A DNA stretch of 64,000 nt from Mycobacterium sp. Z3061 (GCF_031583025.1 NZ_CP134062.1:3038001-3102000); one strand, 5' to 3'. Positions 1-10,568 are shown, counted from the first letter of the stretch. A program made the numbers and translations. The notes: generated by a model not told the origin, from the sequence alone.

Positions 1-1094
1 TCGCCCCACATGCTGGTCGGCCACGGGTAGTGGTAGACCGCGCCTACCCACAGCGAACTCAGCCAGAGACCGACCGTTCCCACCAAGAGTCCGGACACCG
101 CTCCGAAGGCGATCGGGCGCTTGAACAGGGGGCTGAGGGCGAGCAACTCGACGATCAGCGCCGGTCCGAGGTAGAGCGGGAACCAGTTGATCGGGGCGCC
201 CAAGACCGGGCCGACGATGAACGCGACCGCGCCGCGCAGCGCGATCGCGAACAGGGCCGCGATGATCGCCGCGCCCTTCCCCAACGTCATGCGGGCCACG
301 ACCAGCGCCAGTGCGGCGACCCCGGCGATCATCATCGGGTGAAATGCCAGGCGGAACTGCTGGACGCCGAAGTCGTATTCGATCTGGTAGACGGACAGGC
401 CGATCAGCAGGCCGCCGCAGGACAGGTAGCGCAGCAACCGCACGAACGGCTTCTCCGGCGGCGCGTCCGGCAGTGCGCGGCCGCCTTCGTACTCGAGCAT
501 GAGCACCGAGAACAGCGAGAGTCCGGCGCCGCCGATCATCATCAGGTGCGTCGGTCCCCACAGCGTCACGTCCTGGCCGAAGATGCGGTGCCAGATGTCG
601 TCGAGCGGGAAGCCGAACAGGGCGTACATGCCGCAGCCGGCCATCAGGATCCCGCCGACCGGCGCGTGCCAGTTGTCGGTGATGCGCACCGGCGCCGGGC
701 CGGGCTTGTCGAACGGCAGCACGATCGCGGTCATGCCGGCCAGGAAGATCCCGAACAGACCGAAGATGATGAAGTAGTGCGCCGGATTGGCCAGCGGACC
801 AGGGTCGCGGCCTTCACCGATATGCCAGCTGACGTCCCAGATGAAACCGAACAGCGCGCAGATGATCGAGGACGTGTACACCAACACCGGTAGCGCCACC
901 CAGGACGGGCGCCTGAACTTGACCCCGAGCCAGTCGGCGAACCGCTCCAGCCACATGATCCGGCGGGTGCGGTGCGCCCAGCCGATGCCCAGCATCACCA
1001 GCGTGATGACCAGCGCGGCGACGGAAAGCCCGATTACCTGATTGAGGGCGGCTCCTCGAGCCGCCGGTGCCTCCGCAACAACTGTCAATATCAC
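1..1094 (-). CDS. Polytopic membrane protein of unknown function (C-terminus cut by window edge)
   Basis: The frame is open from a GTG at 1094 to the left edge, giving 364 residues with no stop, so the C-terminus is missing. A GGGAGG stands 8 bases before the GTG. There are about eight to ten hydrophobic segments, the first near residues 20-40. Trp/His/Asp motifs recur at the ends of these segments: WDVSWH (86-91), NWH (141-143), DDIWH (165-169), WGPTH (179-183) and FHP (251-253). They could bind a metal, haem or quinone, but that is inference. I do not recognise the family. It follows a 47-residue membrane peptide on the same strand, probably as one transcript. I know of no counterpart beside bioB in M. 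tuberculosis. Confidence 0.8.
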   Translation of the reverse strand, partial: MILTVVAEAPAARGAALNQVIGLSVAALVITLVMLGIGWAHRTRRIMWLERFADWLGVKFRRPSWVALPVLVYTSSIICALFGFIWDVSWHIGEGRDPGPLANPAHYFIIFGLFGIFLAGMTAIVLPFDKPGPAPVRITDNWHAPVGGILMAGCGMYALFGFPLDDIWHRIFGQDVTLWGPTHLMMIGGAGLSLFSVLMLEYEGGRALPDAPPEKPFVRLLRYLSCGGLLIGLSVYQIEYDFGVQQFRLAFHPMMIAGVAALALVVARMTLGKGAAIIAALFAIALRGAVAFIVGPVLGAPINWFPLYLGPALIVELLALSPLFKRPIAFGAVSGLLVGTVGLWLSSLWVGAVYHYPWPTSMWG

Positions 1095-1166
1095 CGCGAT
1101 CGCCTCCCGTTTGCGCACCGCCGATGCCGACTAGGACGAACCTGTAATGCCCAAATGCCGGGCTGG

Positions 1167-1310
1167 TCAATCCTGCTTTTTGTCAGAGCTGCGACGGTTT
1201 CGCATTGCGACATACAACACCACCCCGACGACGATCAGCGCTGGCAGAAACGCTGGTATGGCCAGCCAGATCCCGTGGTCGGCCAGATAGGTGACGGGCG
1301 GATCGCTCAT
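1167..1310 (-). CDS. Small single-span membrane protein, 47 aa
   Basis: ATG at 1310 opens a 47-codon frame ending in TGA. The product has a short polar N-terminus, one hydrophobic helix (about residues 14-35) and a basic tail (RNRRSSDKKQD), so the C-terminus is probably cytoplasmic. It lies 72 bases upstream of the large membrane protein on the same strand, which suggests a small subunit or stabilising partner. The composition (single helix followed by a positive tail) is what makes it credible as a gene. Function unknown. Confidence 0.6.
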   Translation of the reverse strand: MSDPPVTYLADHGIWLAIPAFLPALIVVGVVLYVAMRNRRSSDKKQD

Positions 1311-1403
1311 GGTGGTGTCCATACCCCCCAATTTCCGGAGTGAACTACGTCGCGCCGGTGCGCCCGCGCGGCATTCGCCGACGCGGCGCCCGCTACCCTA
1401 ACC

Positions 1404-2549
<1,146 letters not shown>

Positions 2550-2559
2550 AAAGAGAAGC

Positions 2560-2787
2560 GTGGCGGGAAATCTGGGCGCTCCGGTCGGAGCCGGTGTCTA
2601 CAACGTCTACACCGGGGAGCCGGCGGGCACGGCCACGCCCACGGCGGCGCAGCTGGGTCTGGAACCGCCCCGGTTCTGCGCCGAGTGCGGACGGCGGATG
2701 ATCGTGCAGGTTCGCCCCGACGGCTGGTGGGCACGGTGCTCACGGCATGGACAGGTGGACTCGGCCGATCTGGAGGGGCAGAAATGA
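2560..2787 (+). CDS. bsaP: Biotin synthase auxiliary protein BsaP-like (Rv1590 ortholog)
   Basis: A 75-residue protein with a Cys cluster, CAEC at 40-43 followed by WARC near 61, suited to binding an iron-sulfur cluster or metal. It sits 10 bases after bioB. The Rv1590 family in this position has been reported as an auxiliary protein needed for biotin synthase activity in mycobacteria. I rely on that general knowledge plus the position and Cys pattern. The start is GTG, and the 3' end overlaps the next gene by four bases (ATGA). Confidence 0.8.
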   Translation: MAGNLGAPVGAGVYNVYTGEPAGTATPTAAQLGLEPPRFCAECGRRMIVQVRPDGWWARCSRHGQVDSADLEGQK

Positions 2788-3449
2788 CCGGGGAAGCCGT
2801 GACCGACGTGGCCCGGCCGGTGGAGCCCCCGGCGGGCCCGCGTACCCCCCGCAACCGCGCGCTGCTCACCGTGGTGCTGGTGCTAACCGCCGCGGGTGTG
2901 CTGATCGGTGCTCTCTGGGCGTGGATCGCCCCGCCGATTCACGCCGTGGTGGCGGTGAGCCGCAAGGGCGAGCGCGTGCACGATTACCTGGGCGGCGAAT
3001 CTCAGAACTTCTTCGTGGCGCCGTTCATGTTGCTCGGTTTGCTGGGCGTACTGGCGGTGGTGGCCGCCGTGGCAGTGTGGCAGTGGCGCGAGCATCGGGG
3101 GCCGCAGATGGTCGCCGCGCTCACCTTGGGGCTGATCGGCGCCGCCGCGGCCGCCGCGGGCGTCGGAGCGCTGCTGGTCCTACTGCGTTACGGCGCACTT
3201 AATTTCGACACCGTCGCGCTCGCGTCGGGTGATCACAACGTGACCTACGTCAGCCAGGCGCCTCCGGTGTTCTTCGGTCATCTGCCGCTGCAAGTCGCCG
3301 CCACGCTGCTCTCGCCGACGGCCTCCGCGGCGCTGATCTACGCGCTCGCGGCCACCGGAACCGTGCGCGACGACTTGGGCGGCTATCCGCCGATCGACCC
3401 GCGCCCGGCCGTCCTGCCGCCCGTCCCCGCGGGTCCGGTCACCCCTTAG
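2784..3449 (+). CDS. DUF2567 membrane protein (Rv1591-like)
   Basis: A 221-residue integral membrane protein with about four hydrophobic stretches (near residues 25-48, 75-100, 108-135 and 170-195) and a Pro-rich C-terminus. The ATG at 2784 overlaps the bsaP stop and has GGAGGGG just upstream, so the longer frame starting at 2685 is not used. The family is restricted to mycobacteria and close relatives and its function is not known. The tight coupling to bioB-bsaP suggests a role linked to biotin or membrane processes, which is inference. It ends 4 bases before a convergent lipase gene. Confidence 0.85.
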   Translation: MTGEAVTDVARPVEPPAGPRTPRNRALLTVVLVLTAAGVLIGALWAWIAPPIHAVVAVSRKGERVHDYLGGESQNFFVAPFMLLGLLGVLAVVAAVAVWQWREHRGPQMVAALTLGLIGAAAAAAGVGALLVLLRYGALNFDTVALASGDHNVTYVSQAPPVFFGHLPLQVAATLLSPTASAALIYALAATGTVRDDLGGYPPIDPRPAVLPPVPAGPVTP

Positions 3450-3453
3450 AGCG

Positions 3454-4794
3454 TTAGAGGGGACGCCGGTGGATCTTCCTGCCGGTGATGACCTTCGCGG
3501 CGATGACGGCCAGGCGTGCCATCCCGGCATAGGTCATCGGGTTGAACATCGTGGGCCAAGTGGTCCGGATCAGGTGGTCGGTGATGGGGCGTCCGGCGAA
3601 CCGGTCGATCAGCCAACGCAGCGCCATCGGGGAGGACAGCGGGTGCAACAGCATGTGCTCGTTGAACGCGTCCCGGTGGTAGGTGACGTCGGCGCCGCCC
3701 GCTGAGTAGGCGTCGGCAAGCGCGTCGATGTCGTCGACGGCGATGAGATAGTCGTGGACGGCCTGCACGATCAGCACCGGCGGCGTCGGCACCGCGACGC
3801 CCAGGGTGGTGCTGTCGAAGACATGGGCGACGGCCGGGGTCGCCAGAATGTCCTCCAGCGGCTCGTCGAGGTAGTCGGCCATGTTCTTGTTGGCCATCGA
3901 GATGACGGCTTCCGCGGTCGTCATCCGCTCCATGCTCTCGAGCATGGCCAGACCGTCTTCGTTGGCGTGTTCCTTGATGACCGCATCGAGGTCGGGATAG
4001 GCGTGGGTGAGTGCGGCCACGACCATCGCGGGCAGGCCCGCGAGCAGGCTGCCGTTGAGTCGTTTGAAGGTGTTCCCGAGGTTGCCGACGGGGGAGCCCA
4101 GTACGGCTCCGACGATGTCCAGCTCCGGGGCGTATTCGCCGCACATTTCCGCGGCCCACGCGCTGGCCAGCCCGCCGCCCGAGTAGCCCCACAGCCCGAT
4201 CTTGGCGGACGCGGGCACTCCGAGTCGTTCCGAACTCAGCACCGCCCGCAGACCGTCCAGGACCCGGTAGCCGGGTTCATAGGGGGTGCCCCACAACCCG
4301 TGCAGGCCTTCGTGGTCAGGAACCGATACCGCCCAGCCCTCGGCGACGGCGGCGCTGACCAACAGCAACTCCAGCTGGGCCAGCGAGCCGATGGCCTTGG
4401 CGCGGCGGCGCATCGCGTAGGAGGGGAAACACCGGGACGAGATGGCGTCGATGGCGCACTGGTAGGACAGCAGCGGCATGGTCTTGCCGGGGGCGACCTC
4501 TTTCGGCAGCAGCACCGTCGTCACGGTCGCCTCGGGATTGCCGTTCATGTCCGTCGTCCGGTACAGCAACTGGGTCCCGGTGATGGACTGCGGGATGAGG
4601 CCCATGAAGGCCAGTTCGACGTCGCGGGAGCGGAGCACGGTGCCGGGTGCGGCGTGCTGGAAGCCGGCGGGCGGCTGGTAGAACGGGTCGTCCGCGGGGA
4701 GCAGCGGGCGGACCTTGCGCTGCAACTCCTCGTGCGGGGGTCGGCCGATCCACTCCGCCCCGGTTTCGCCTCCCAGCTTCGCGAGCTCCACCAT
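3454..4794 (-). CDS. Secretory lipase-family alpha/beta hydrolase (Rv1592c-like)
   Basis: A 446-residue serine hydrolase of the LIP (secretory lipase) family. The nucleophile elbow GYSGG carries Ser205. Asp348 (AVHDY) and His380 (NEH) are the likely rest of the triad. There is no convincing N-terminal signal peptide despite the family name. ATG at 4794 has GGGAG upstream. The M. tuberculosis ortholog Rv1592c has reported lipase activity. It stands alone, transcribed from an AT-rich promoter region and convergent with the biotin operon. The natural substrate cannot be told from sequence. Confidence 0.88.
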   Translation of the reverse strand: MVELAKLGGETGAEWIGRPPHEELQRKVRPLLPADDPFYQPPAGFQHAAPGTVLRSRDVELAFMGLIPQSITGTQLLYRTTDMNGNPEATVTTVLLPKEVAPGKTMPLLSYQCAIDAISSRCFPSYAMRRRAKAIGSLAQLELLLVSAAVAEGWAVSVPDHEGLHGLWGTPYEPGYRVLDGLRAVLSSERLGVPASAKIGLWGYSGGGLASAWAAEMCGEYAPELDIVGAVLGSPVGNLGNTFKRLNGSLLAGLPAMVVAALTHAYPDLDAVIKEHANEDGLAMLESMERMTTAEAVISMANKNMADYLDEPLEDILATPAVAHVFDSTTLGVAVPTPPVLIVQAVHDYLIAVDDIDALADAYSAGGADVTYHRDAFNEHMLLHPLSSPMALRWLIDRFAGRPITDHLIRTTWPTMFNPMTYAGMARLAVIAAKVITGRKIHRRPL

Positions 4795-4928
4795 TAAGGC
4801 TCCCTTCGTGGCCCTCGTCGCCCGGTGTGTCCCGATTCGGGGCGGCGGTCAGGCTAGTCACAACGCGGCGCCGGCTGCTTTTGGCGGCCAGCGCCTCTTA
4901 CTAGAATCTTATTTCGCCTTATCCATCT

Positions 4929-4950
4929 CTTATACAAGTTACTGTACAAA
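4929..4950 (-). promoter_or_regulatory. AT-rich promoter region of the lipase gene
   Basis: On the minus strand a TATAAG hexamer (4934-4929) suits a -10 element, inside the only AT-rich tract nearby. Two TACAA direct repeats (4933-4937 and 4945-4949) flank an ACTGT, giving a possible operator. The rest of the 225-base gap (4795-5019) holds nothing else I recognise. Confidence 0.35.
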
Positions 4951-5019
4951 CCGCCGACACGCCTAAAACCGCTGCGCGTGCCGCTTGTCACAATCTCTTG
5001 CCACAGTCAATTGTCGGGC

Positions 5020-5724
5020 CTATCCGGGGGGCCGGAGGGCGGCAAATTCGTCGGTGACCCGCAGCTGCGAATCCGTGAACCGGTAGAGCGCGGCCGGGCG
5101 CCCGCCGCTGCGGCCGGACTGGGCAATGGTCCCGGTCGCCGTGATGACCTTTCGCCGGGCCAGCACGCGCTGCAGATTGGTCGCGTCGACCTGATAGCCC
5201 AGCGCCGCGCCGTAGATGTCGCGCAGCGTGGACAGCGCGAATTCCTTTGGCGCCAAGGCGAATCCGATATTCGTATAGGACATCTTGGCGACCAGTCGGG
5301 TGCGGGCGTGAGCGACCATGGTCCCGTGGTCGAAAGCCATCGGTGGGAGCGCGCTGACTGGATGCCAGCGGGTGTCCGGGGGCAGTTCCGGGGTGGCGGG
5401 GAAGGGCACCAGTCCAAGGAACGTGGAGGCGATCATCCGCACGTCCGGCACCCGCTGCGGATCGGAGAACACCGCGAGTTGTTCGAGGTGGGACAACTCC
5501 TTCAGATCGACCTTCTCGGCAAGCTGGCGGCGCACCGAGGTGATCATGTCCTCGTCGTTGCGCAGCCGTCCGCCCGGCAGCGACCACGCGCCGCGCTGCG
5601 GATCCTGTGCACGCTGCCATAACAGCACGTTCAGCTGCGGTTTTCCGCTGCGCGGGCCGTCGGTAACCATTCGAACCTGGAACACGACGGCGAGCACTTC
5701 GTGGGCGGTGCTACCATGAGGCAT
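5020..5724 (-). CDS. nrtR: NrtR, Nudix-related repressor of NAD synthesis (Rv1593c-like)
   Basis: A 234-residue protein with an N-terminal Nudix-like domain (about 8-150) and a C-terminal winged helix (about 155-230). The Nudix box starts correctly (Gly52, Glu58), but the catalytic REUXEE is replaced by RQLAEK (66-71), so it is unlikely to be a working hydrolase. This is typical of NrtR, which senses NAD metabolites. It is divergent from nadABC, with a palindrome between the two start codons, so repression of nadABC and itself is expected. The ATG at 5724 directly abuts the palindrome, which suggests a very short or absent leader. Confidence 0.88.
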   Translation of the reverse strand: MPHGSTAHEVLAVVFQVRMVTDGPRSGKPQLNVLLWQRAQDPQRGAWSLPGGRLRNDEDMITSVRRQLAEKVDLKELSHLEQLAVFSDPQRVPDVRMIASTFLGLVPFPATPELPPDTRWHPVSALPPMAFDHGTMVAHARTRLVAKMSYTNIGFALAPKEFALSTLRDIYGAALGYQVDATNLQRVLARRKVITATGTIAQSGRSGGRPAALYRFTDSQLRVTDEFAALRPPG

Positions 5725-5747
5725 GTTTTCGATTGTAAGTCGAAAAC
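5725..5747. promoter_or_regulatory. NrtR operator palindrome
   Basis: Perfect 8-base arms GTTTTCGA (5725-5732) and TCGAAAAC (5740-5747) flank a 7-base spacer. The site lies between the nrtR ATG (5724) and nadA (5773), where a repressor would block both genes. Assignment to NrtR rests on position and on known NrtR control of nad genes in mycobacteria. Confidence 0.7.
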
Positions 5748-5772
5748 CTCCTGAGTGCGAAAGGAGCCGACC

Positions 5773-6810
5773 ATGACGGTCTTGAATCGCATGGATGAGC
5801 TGTCGGCCCGCATCATCAGCACGCCCACCGGCTTCACCGGAGTCGACGGCGACGCGCAGTGGGCAGCCGAGATACGTCGGCTGGCGCGCCTGCGCGGTGC
5901 CACCGTGCTGGCCCACAATTATCAGCTGCCGGCCATCCAGGACGTTGCCGACCACGTGGGGGACTCGCTGGCGCTGTCGCGGATCGCAGCCGAGGCGCCC
6001 GAGGACACCATCGTGTTCTGCGGTGTGCACTTCATGGCCGAGACCGCCAAGATCCTGAGTCCGGACAAGACGGTGCTGATCCCGGATCAGCGGGCCGGCT
6101 GCTCGCTGGCCGACTCGATCACGCCCGACGACCTGCGCGAGTGGAAGGCCGAGCACCCCGACGCCGTCGTCGTCTCCTACGTCAACACCACGGCGGAGGT
6201 CAAGGCGCTCACCGACATCTGCTGCACGTCGTCGAACGCCGTCGACGTCGTCGCCTCCATCGACCCCGACCGCGAGGTGCTGTTCTGCCCGGACCAGTTC
6301 CTCGGCGCACACGTGCGCCGGGTGACCGGGCGCGAGAACCTGCACATCTGGGCCGGCGAGTGCCATGTGCACGCCGGCATCAACGGCGACGAACTCGCCG
6401 AGCGGGCCCGCGCCAACCCCGACGCCGAGCTGTACGTGCACCCCGAATGTGGTTGCGCCACTTCGGCTCTGTACCTGGCGGGCGAGGGCGCCTTCCCGGC
6501 CGAGCGGGTCAAGATCCTGTCCACCGGCGGCATGCTCGACGCCGCGCACGAGACCCGTGCCCGCAAGGTACTGGTCGCCACCGAGGTCGGCATGCTGCAC
6601 CAGTTACGCAGGGCGGCACCGCAAGTCGACTTCCAGGCGGTCAACGACCGCGCGTCGTGCAAGTTCATGAAGATGATCACCCCGGCGGCCCTGCTGCGCT
6701 GCCTGGTGGAAGGTGCCGACGAAGTCCACGTCGATCCCGACGTCGCGGCGGCGGGGCGGCGCAGCGTGCAGCGCATGATCGCGATCGGCCAGCCCGGCGG
6801 TGGCGAATGA
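5773..6810 (+). CDS. nadA: Quinolinate synthase NadA
   Basis: A 345-residue iron-sulfur enzyme that condenses iminoaspartate with dihydroxyacetone phosphate to quinolinate. Family landmarks include [20 protein letters not shown] near the N-terminus, [19 protein letters not shown] and HPECGC. The conserved Cys residues that hold the 4Fe-4S cluster are in place. The start at ATG 5773 follows a GAAAGGAG and matches the TVLNR N-terminus of M. tuberculosis NadA, so the ATG-less upstream extension is not used. First gene of nadABC; overlaps nadB by four bases (ATGA). Confidence 0.97.
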   Translation: MTVLNRMDELSARIISTPTGFTGVDGDAQWAAEIRRLARLRGATVLAHNYQLPAIQDVADHVGDSLALSRIAAEAPEDTIVFCGVHFMAETAKILSPDKTVLIPDQRAGCSLADSITPDDLREWKAEHPDAVVVSYVNTTAEVKALTDICCTSSNAVDVVASIDPDREVLFCPDQFLGAHVRRVTGRENLHIWAGECHVHAGINGDELAERARANPDAELYVHPECGCATSALYLAGEGAFPAERVKILSTGGMLDAAHETRARKVLVATEVGMLHQLRRAAPQVDFQAVNDRASCKFMKMITPAALLRCLVEGADEVHVDPDVAAAGRRSVQRMIAIGQPGGGE

Positions 6811-8384
6811 CCACCCGTCCGGTGTGGCGCGACAGCGCCGATGTCGTCGTGATCGGCATGGGCGTGGCCGGCCTGGCCGCCGCGCTGGCTGCCCACCGCG
6901 CCGGCGCCGGGGTTGTGGTCCTGAACAAGGCGGCCCGGACGCGCGGGGTAACGGCAACCCACTACGCCCAGGGTGGCATCGCGGTGGTGCTGCCCGACAA
7001 CGACGATTCCATCGACGCCCACGTCAGCGACACGCTGACGGCGGGTGCGGGACTGTGCGACCCGGACGCGGTGTACTCGATCGTCGCCGACGGCTACCGT
7101 GCCGTCACCCAATTGGTCGGCGACGGAGCACGTTTCGATGAAGCCGTGCCCGGCACCTGGGACGTCACCCGTGAAGGGGGTCACTCCCGGCGGCGGGTGG
7201 TGCACGCGGGCGGCGACGCGACCGGAGCCGAGGTGCAACGCACCCTCGATGGCGCCGCACGCACCCTGGACATCCGCAGCAGCCACGTCGCGCTGCAGGT
7301 CCTGCACGACGAGGACGGTGTCAACGGGGTGCTGGTGGCCCGCCCGGACGGCGTCGGCATCATCAGCGCGCCGTCGGTCATCCTGGCAACGGGCGGCCTC
7401 GGACACCTCTACAGCGCGACCACAAATCCGAACGGTTCCACCGGCGACGGGGTTGCGTTGGCATTGTGGGCCGGCCTGGCGGTCAGCGATCTGGAGTTCA
7501 TCCAGTTCCACCCGACGATGCTCTTCGTCCCGGGCGCGCAGGGCCGGCGCCCGTTGATCACCGAGGCCATTCGCGGTGAGGGCGCGATACTGCTTGACAG
7601 TCAAGGCAATTCGATCACTGCCGGGGTGCACCCGATGGGCGATCTGGCCCCGCGGGACGTGGTCGCGGCCGCCATCGACGCCCGGCTGAAGGCGACCGGC
7701 GACACGTGTGCCTACCTCGACGCGCGGGGGATCGCGGGGTTCGCCGCGCGCTTCCCGACCGTCACCGCCGCATGCCGGGAGGCCGGAATCGATCCCGTCC
7801 GCCAGCCCATTCCGATCGTTCCAGGCGCGCACTACAGCTGCGGCGGCGTGGTCACCGACGTCTACGGCCAGACGGAGCTGCCCGGCTTGTACGCGGCGGG
7901 CGAAGTGGCCCGCACCGGAATGCACGGAGCCAACCGGCTGGCCTCCAACAGCCTGCTGGAGGGCTTGGTGGTCGGCGGGCGCGCCGGACACGCAGCGGCC
8001 GCTCATGCGACGGCCGCGGGCTGCCGGCGCGCGAAGATGCCCGAGCCGATCACCCGCACCGCGCCCCGTCGCGGCGACCTGCAACACGCGATGAGCCTGG
8101 ACGCGTCGGTGGTGCGTGACGCCGACGGGCTGCGCCGGTTGGCCGACATGCTGAGCGCGGCTCCCGGTCGCACGGTGGCATGTCGCCAGGATGCCGAGGA
8201 TGTGGCGCTGACCCTGGCCGCTCGCACCGTGGCGGCCGCCGCGCTGGCACGTACCGAGAGCCGGGGCTGCCACCACCGCGCCGAGTACCCGTCTGCCGAC
8301 GCCTGCCAGGGGCGTAGCGCGCTGGTGCGACTGGCGCCTGACGGCAGCTCGGTGCGGGTCGAGACTCTAGCGGCGGTGGGTTGA
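6807..8384 (+). CDS. nadB: L-aspartate oxidase NadB
   Basis: A 525-residue flavoenzyme that oxidises L-aspartate to iminoaspartate for NadA. The FAD-binding dinucleotide motif [10 protein letters not shown] lies near residue 17, HYAQGGIA follows, and [26 protein letters not shown] is the classic C-terminal FAD signature of the succinate dehydrogenase/aspartate oxidase family. The start is ATG 6807, overlapping the nadA stop. A much longer reading frame extends upstream inside nadA, but it has no homology there. Part of the nadABC operon under NrtR. Confidence 0.96.
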   Translation: MTTRPVWRDSADVVVIGMGVAGLAAALAAHRAGAGVVVLNKAARTRGVTATHYAQGGIAVVLPDNDDSIDAHVSDTLTAGAGLCDPDAVYSIVADGYRAVTQLVGDGARFDEAVPGTWDVTREGGHSRRRVVHAGGDATGAEVQRTLDGAARTLDIRSSHVALQVLHDEDGVNGVLVARPDGVGIISAPSVILATGGLGHLYSATTNPNGSTGDGVALALWAGLAVSDLEFIQFHPTMLFVPGAQGRRPLITEAIRGEGAILLDSQGNSITAGVHPMGDLAPRDVVAAAIDARLKATGDTCAYLDARGIAGFAARFPTVTAACREAGIDPVRQPIPIVPGAHYSCGGVVTDVYGQTELPGLYAAGEVARTGMHGANRLASNSLLEGLVVGGRAGHAAAAHATAAGCRRAKMPEPITRTAPRRGDLQHAMSLDASVVRDADGLRRLADMLSAAPGRTVACRQDAEDVALTLAARTVAAAALARTESRGCHHRAEYPSADACQGRSALVRLAPDGSSVRVETLAAVG

Positions 8385-9241
8385 TGAAGCTGGATGCCGC
8401 CGAGCGGGCTGACGCGATCGCGACCATCCGGCGCGGCCTGGACGAGGACCTGCGCTACGGGCCGGATGCCACCACACTGGCGACGGTGTCGGCGGACGCG
8501 ATGGCCACGGCGTCGATGGTGCCGCGCGAGTTGGGCGTGATTGCCGGGGTGGACGTGGCGCTGCTGGCGCTCGACGAGGTGATCGGCAGCGACGGCTACC
8601 AGGTGTTGCACCGCGTCGAAGACGGCACGCGGGTCGGCCCGGGTGAGCCGCTGTTGACGGTGCGGGCCCAGACGCGCGGCCTGCTGACGGCCGAGCGGAC
8701 CATGCTGAATCTGGTGTGCCACTTGTCAGGTATCGCGACGGCGACCGCTGCGTGGGTGGAGGCTGTCGAGGGCACCAGGACCAAGGTCCGCGACACGCGA
8801 AAGACCTTGCCGGGTCTGCGCTTGCTGCAGAAGTACGCGGTCCGCGTCGGCGGCGGCGTCAACCACCGGCTGGGGCTGGGCGACGCGGCGTTGATCAAGG
8901 ACAACCACGTCGCGGCCGCGGGGTCGGCGGTCGGGGCACTGCGTGCGGTGCGCGCAGCCGCGCCCGAGCTGTCCTGCGAAGTCGAGGTGGATTCACTCGA
9001 GCAGCTGGCCGAGGTGCTGCCGGAGAAGCCGGAGTTGATCCTGCTGGACAACTTCCCGGTGTGGCAGACCCAGATCGCCGTGCAGCGCCGCGACGCGAGC
9101 GCGCCGCAGGTGCTGCTGGAGTCCTCTGGCGGGCTCAGTCTGGAAACCGCCAGGACCTATGCGGGTACCGGAGTCGACTACCTTGCCGTGGGTGCGCTGA
9201 CCCACTCGGTGCGGGTGCTCGACGTCGGCCTGGACATGTGA
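8384..9241 (+). CDS. nadC: Nicotinate-nucleotide pyrophosphorylase (quinolinate phosphoribosyltransferase) NadC
   Basis: A 285-residue enzyme, the same length as the M. tuberculosis protein. It converts quinolinate and PRPP to nicotinate mononucleotide, completing the de novo branch. Landmarks are LTAERTMLNLVCHLSGIAT, the RDTRKTLPGLR loop, KYAVRVGGGVNHR and LIKDNH. The ATG at 8384 overlaps the nadB stop by one base (TGATG); a TTG one codon earlier is possible but less likely. It ends directly against the convergent channel gene at 9242. Confidence 0.96.
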   Translation: MKLDAAERADAIATIRRGLDEDLRYGPDATTLATVSADAMATASMVPRELGVIAGVDVALLALDEVIGSDGYQVLHRVEDGTRVGPGEPLLTVRAQTRGLLTAERTMLNLVCHLSGIATATAAWVEAVEGTRTKVRDTRKTLPGLRLLQKYAVRVGGGVNHRLGLGDAALIKDNHVAAAGSAVGALRAVRAAAPELSCEVEVDSLEQLAEVLPEKPELILLDNFPVWQTQIAVQRRDASAPQVLLESSGGLSLETARTYAGTGVDYLAVGALTHSVRVLDVGLDM

Positions 9242-9952
9242 TCAGAGCTCCGGAGGCGGGGCGGGCCGCCGGTTGACCCGCACCGCGATGCGCGGCAGCA
9301 GCCGGCCCGGGGCCCGTTGGATGTCGTAATCCCAATCCAGCCCCGTCCAGAGCTGCCAGCCGCGCCAGCGGGCCAGCAGAACGAAGCCGGCCCCGACCAA
9401 CGTGGCCAGCACCATGCCCGCCGACGCCCGCCCCACATAGTCGAAGGCCACCGCCACGACACTGGCGGCCACCGCGCAGGTGGCGTAGAGAGTATTGCCC
9501 CCGAAGATCTGCGGCGTCCGTCGCACGGCGAGGTCGCGCAGCGCGCCGCCGCCCACCGCGGTGATCGTGCCCAGCAGGATTGCGGGCAGCCAGCCCAGGC
9601 CGACGTGCAGGGTCTTCTGGGCGCCGGCGGCCGCCCAACACCCCAGCGCCAGGGCATCCACCACCGGGAACACCAGCGCCCACGCGCGATCGTGCACCGG
9701 CGTCAGGAAGGCGACCACCGCTCCCGCGATCACGGCCAGCGCATACAGATAGTCGGTCAGCGCGACCGGCGGGCCGTGCTGGAGCAGGGTGTCGCGGATC
9801 AGGCCGCCGCCTAGGCCCGACAACGTCGCCAGCGCGGCGAATCCGATCGGATCCAGGTGCAGTTCGCGCGCCACGAGCCCACCGAGGATGGCGTTGCCGA
9901 AGACTCCGGTCAGGTCGATGACCCGCAGGAATTCGCCGACGGTGTCTGTCAC
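9242..9952 (-). CDS. UPF0126/TRIC-like membrane channel protein
   Basis: A 236-residue protein with two internally similar blocks of three transmembrane helices, each with a Gly-rich GGGxxRD turn (GLGGGLIRD near 47 and AVGGGALRD near 130). This is the signature of the UPF0126/YicG family, related to trimeric intracellular cation channels. The start is GTG at 9952. It sits 9 bases after a TetR gene on the same strand, so the two are probably co-transcribed. The transported ion is unknown. I know of no counterpart between nadC and the his operon in M. tuberculosis. Confidence 0.82.
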   Translation of the reverse strand: MTDTVGEFLRVIDLTGVFGNAILGGLVARELHLDPIGFAALATLSGLGGGLIRDTLLQHGPPVALTDYLYALAVIAGAVVAFLTPVHDRAWALVFPVVDALALGCWAAAGAQKTLHVGLGWLPAILLGTITAVGGGALRDLAVRRTPQIFGGNTLYATCAVAASVVAVAFDYVGRASAGMVLATLVGAGFVLLARWRGWQLWTGLDWDYDIQRAPGRLLPRIAVRVNRRPAPPPEL

Positions 9953-9961
9953 GCCAATACG

Positions 9962-10528
9962 TTAAACCGTCAATAGCAGGCGTGCGGCGGCCTTGGCCGC
10001 GTTGAGTGCGGCCGTGTCTCCGCTGGTCCGCGACAGGATCAGCGCGCCCTCGATCAACGAGATCACGGCAAGCCCCGCCTGCTCGGCGCTTGCCGCGGGC
10101 CGGCCGTCCCGGCGCAGCCGGTCGGTGATCGCCGCGCACCACCCCGCGAAGGCGCGCGCGGCTGCCTCGCGCACTGCCGGACTGCCGTGGACGGCCTCGG
10201 TGGCCAGCGGTTCGACCGGGCAGCCGTCGCGCGGGTCACCGGCCAGGCCGGCCGCCAACACGTCGATCCAGCGATCCACGACATCGCTCACCGGTTTGTC
10301 GGTCGCCAGCAGCTGACGCAGCAGTTGTTCGATGGCCGACCCGGTGGTGTCGACCGCCGCCGCGGCCAGCTGCTGTTTGCCGTGCGGGAAATGGTGATAG
10401 AGCGAACCGGGCTTGACGCCCGCCTCCTCGAGGATCTGGTTCAGGCCGGTCGCCGCATAGCCCTGGCGGCGGAACAACGTGGCGGCGGTGTCGATGAGCG
10501 CGGCGCGGCTGCGGTCGGGTCTCGGCAT
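9962..10528 (-). CDS. TetR-family transcriptional regulator
   Basis: A 188-residue regulator with an N-terminal HTH (LFRRQGYAATGLNQILEEAGVKPGSLYHHF). The C-terminal half resembles the LmrA/YxaF-type ligand domain, including the DGCPVEPLA motif. The ATG at 10528 (MPRPDRSRAAL) was preferred over 10558, because the longer version would run through the operator. It is divergent from an alcohol dehydrogenase and shares its control region with that gene, so it most likely represses the dehydrogenase and itself. The inducer is unknown. Confidence 0.87.
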   Translation of the reverse strand: MPRPDRSRAALIDTAATLFRRQGYAATGLNQILEEAGVKPGSLYHHFPHGKQQLAAAAVDTTGSAIEQLLRQLLATDKPVSDVVDRWIDVLAAGLAGDPRDGCPVEPLATEAVHGSPAVREAAARAFAGWCAAITDRLRRDGRPAASAEQAGLAVISLIEGALILSRTSGDTAALNAAKAAARLLLTV

Positions 10529-10532
10529 GCCC

Positions 10533-10562
10533 TTGACATTACTTGAGTGATCGCTCAAGAAT
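10533..10562 (+). promoter_or_regulatory. Promoter of the alcohol dehydrogenase with embedded TetR operator
   Basis: TTGACA at 10533-10538 is a perfect -35 hexamer, and AAGAAT at 10557-10562 is a fair -10 with an 18-base spacer. The near-perfect palindrome CTTGAGTGATCGCTCAAG (10542-10559) fills the spacer, so a bound TetR protein would block polymerase. The ADH ATG follows six bases after the -10, implying an essentially leaderless message. Confidence 0.6.
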
Positions 10563-10568
10563 GTTGCG

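Noticed and set aside
30..893. Plus-strand frames over the first kilobase
   Set aside because: The minus strand codes for a coherent multi-helix membrane protein. The plus frames give Gln/Arg/Asp-rich sequence without any domain.
5859..6806. Long upstream extension of the nadB frame through nadA
   Set aside because: It is Arg/Gly-rich shadow translation of nadA. nadB starts at 6807 in an ATGA overlap with a normal FAD motif.
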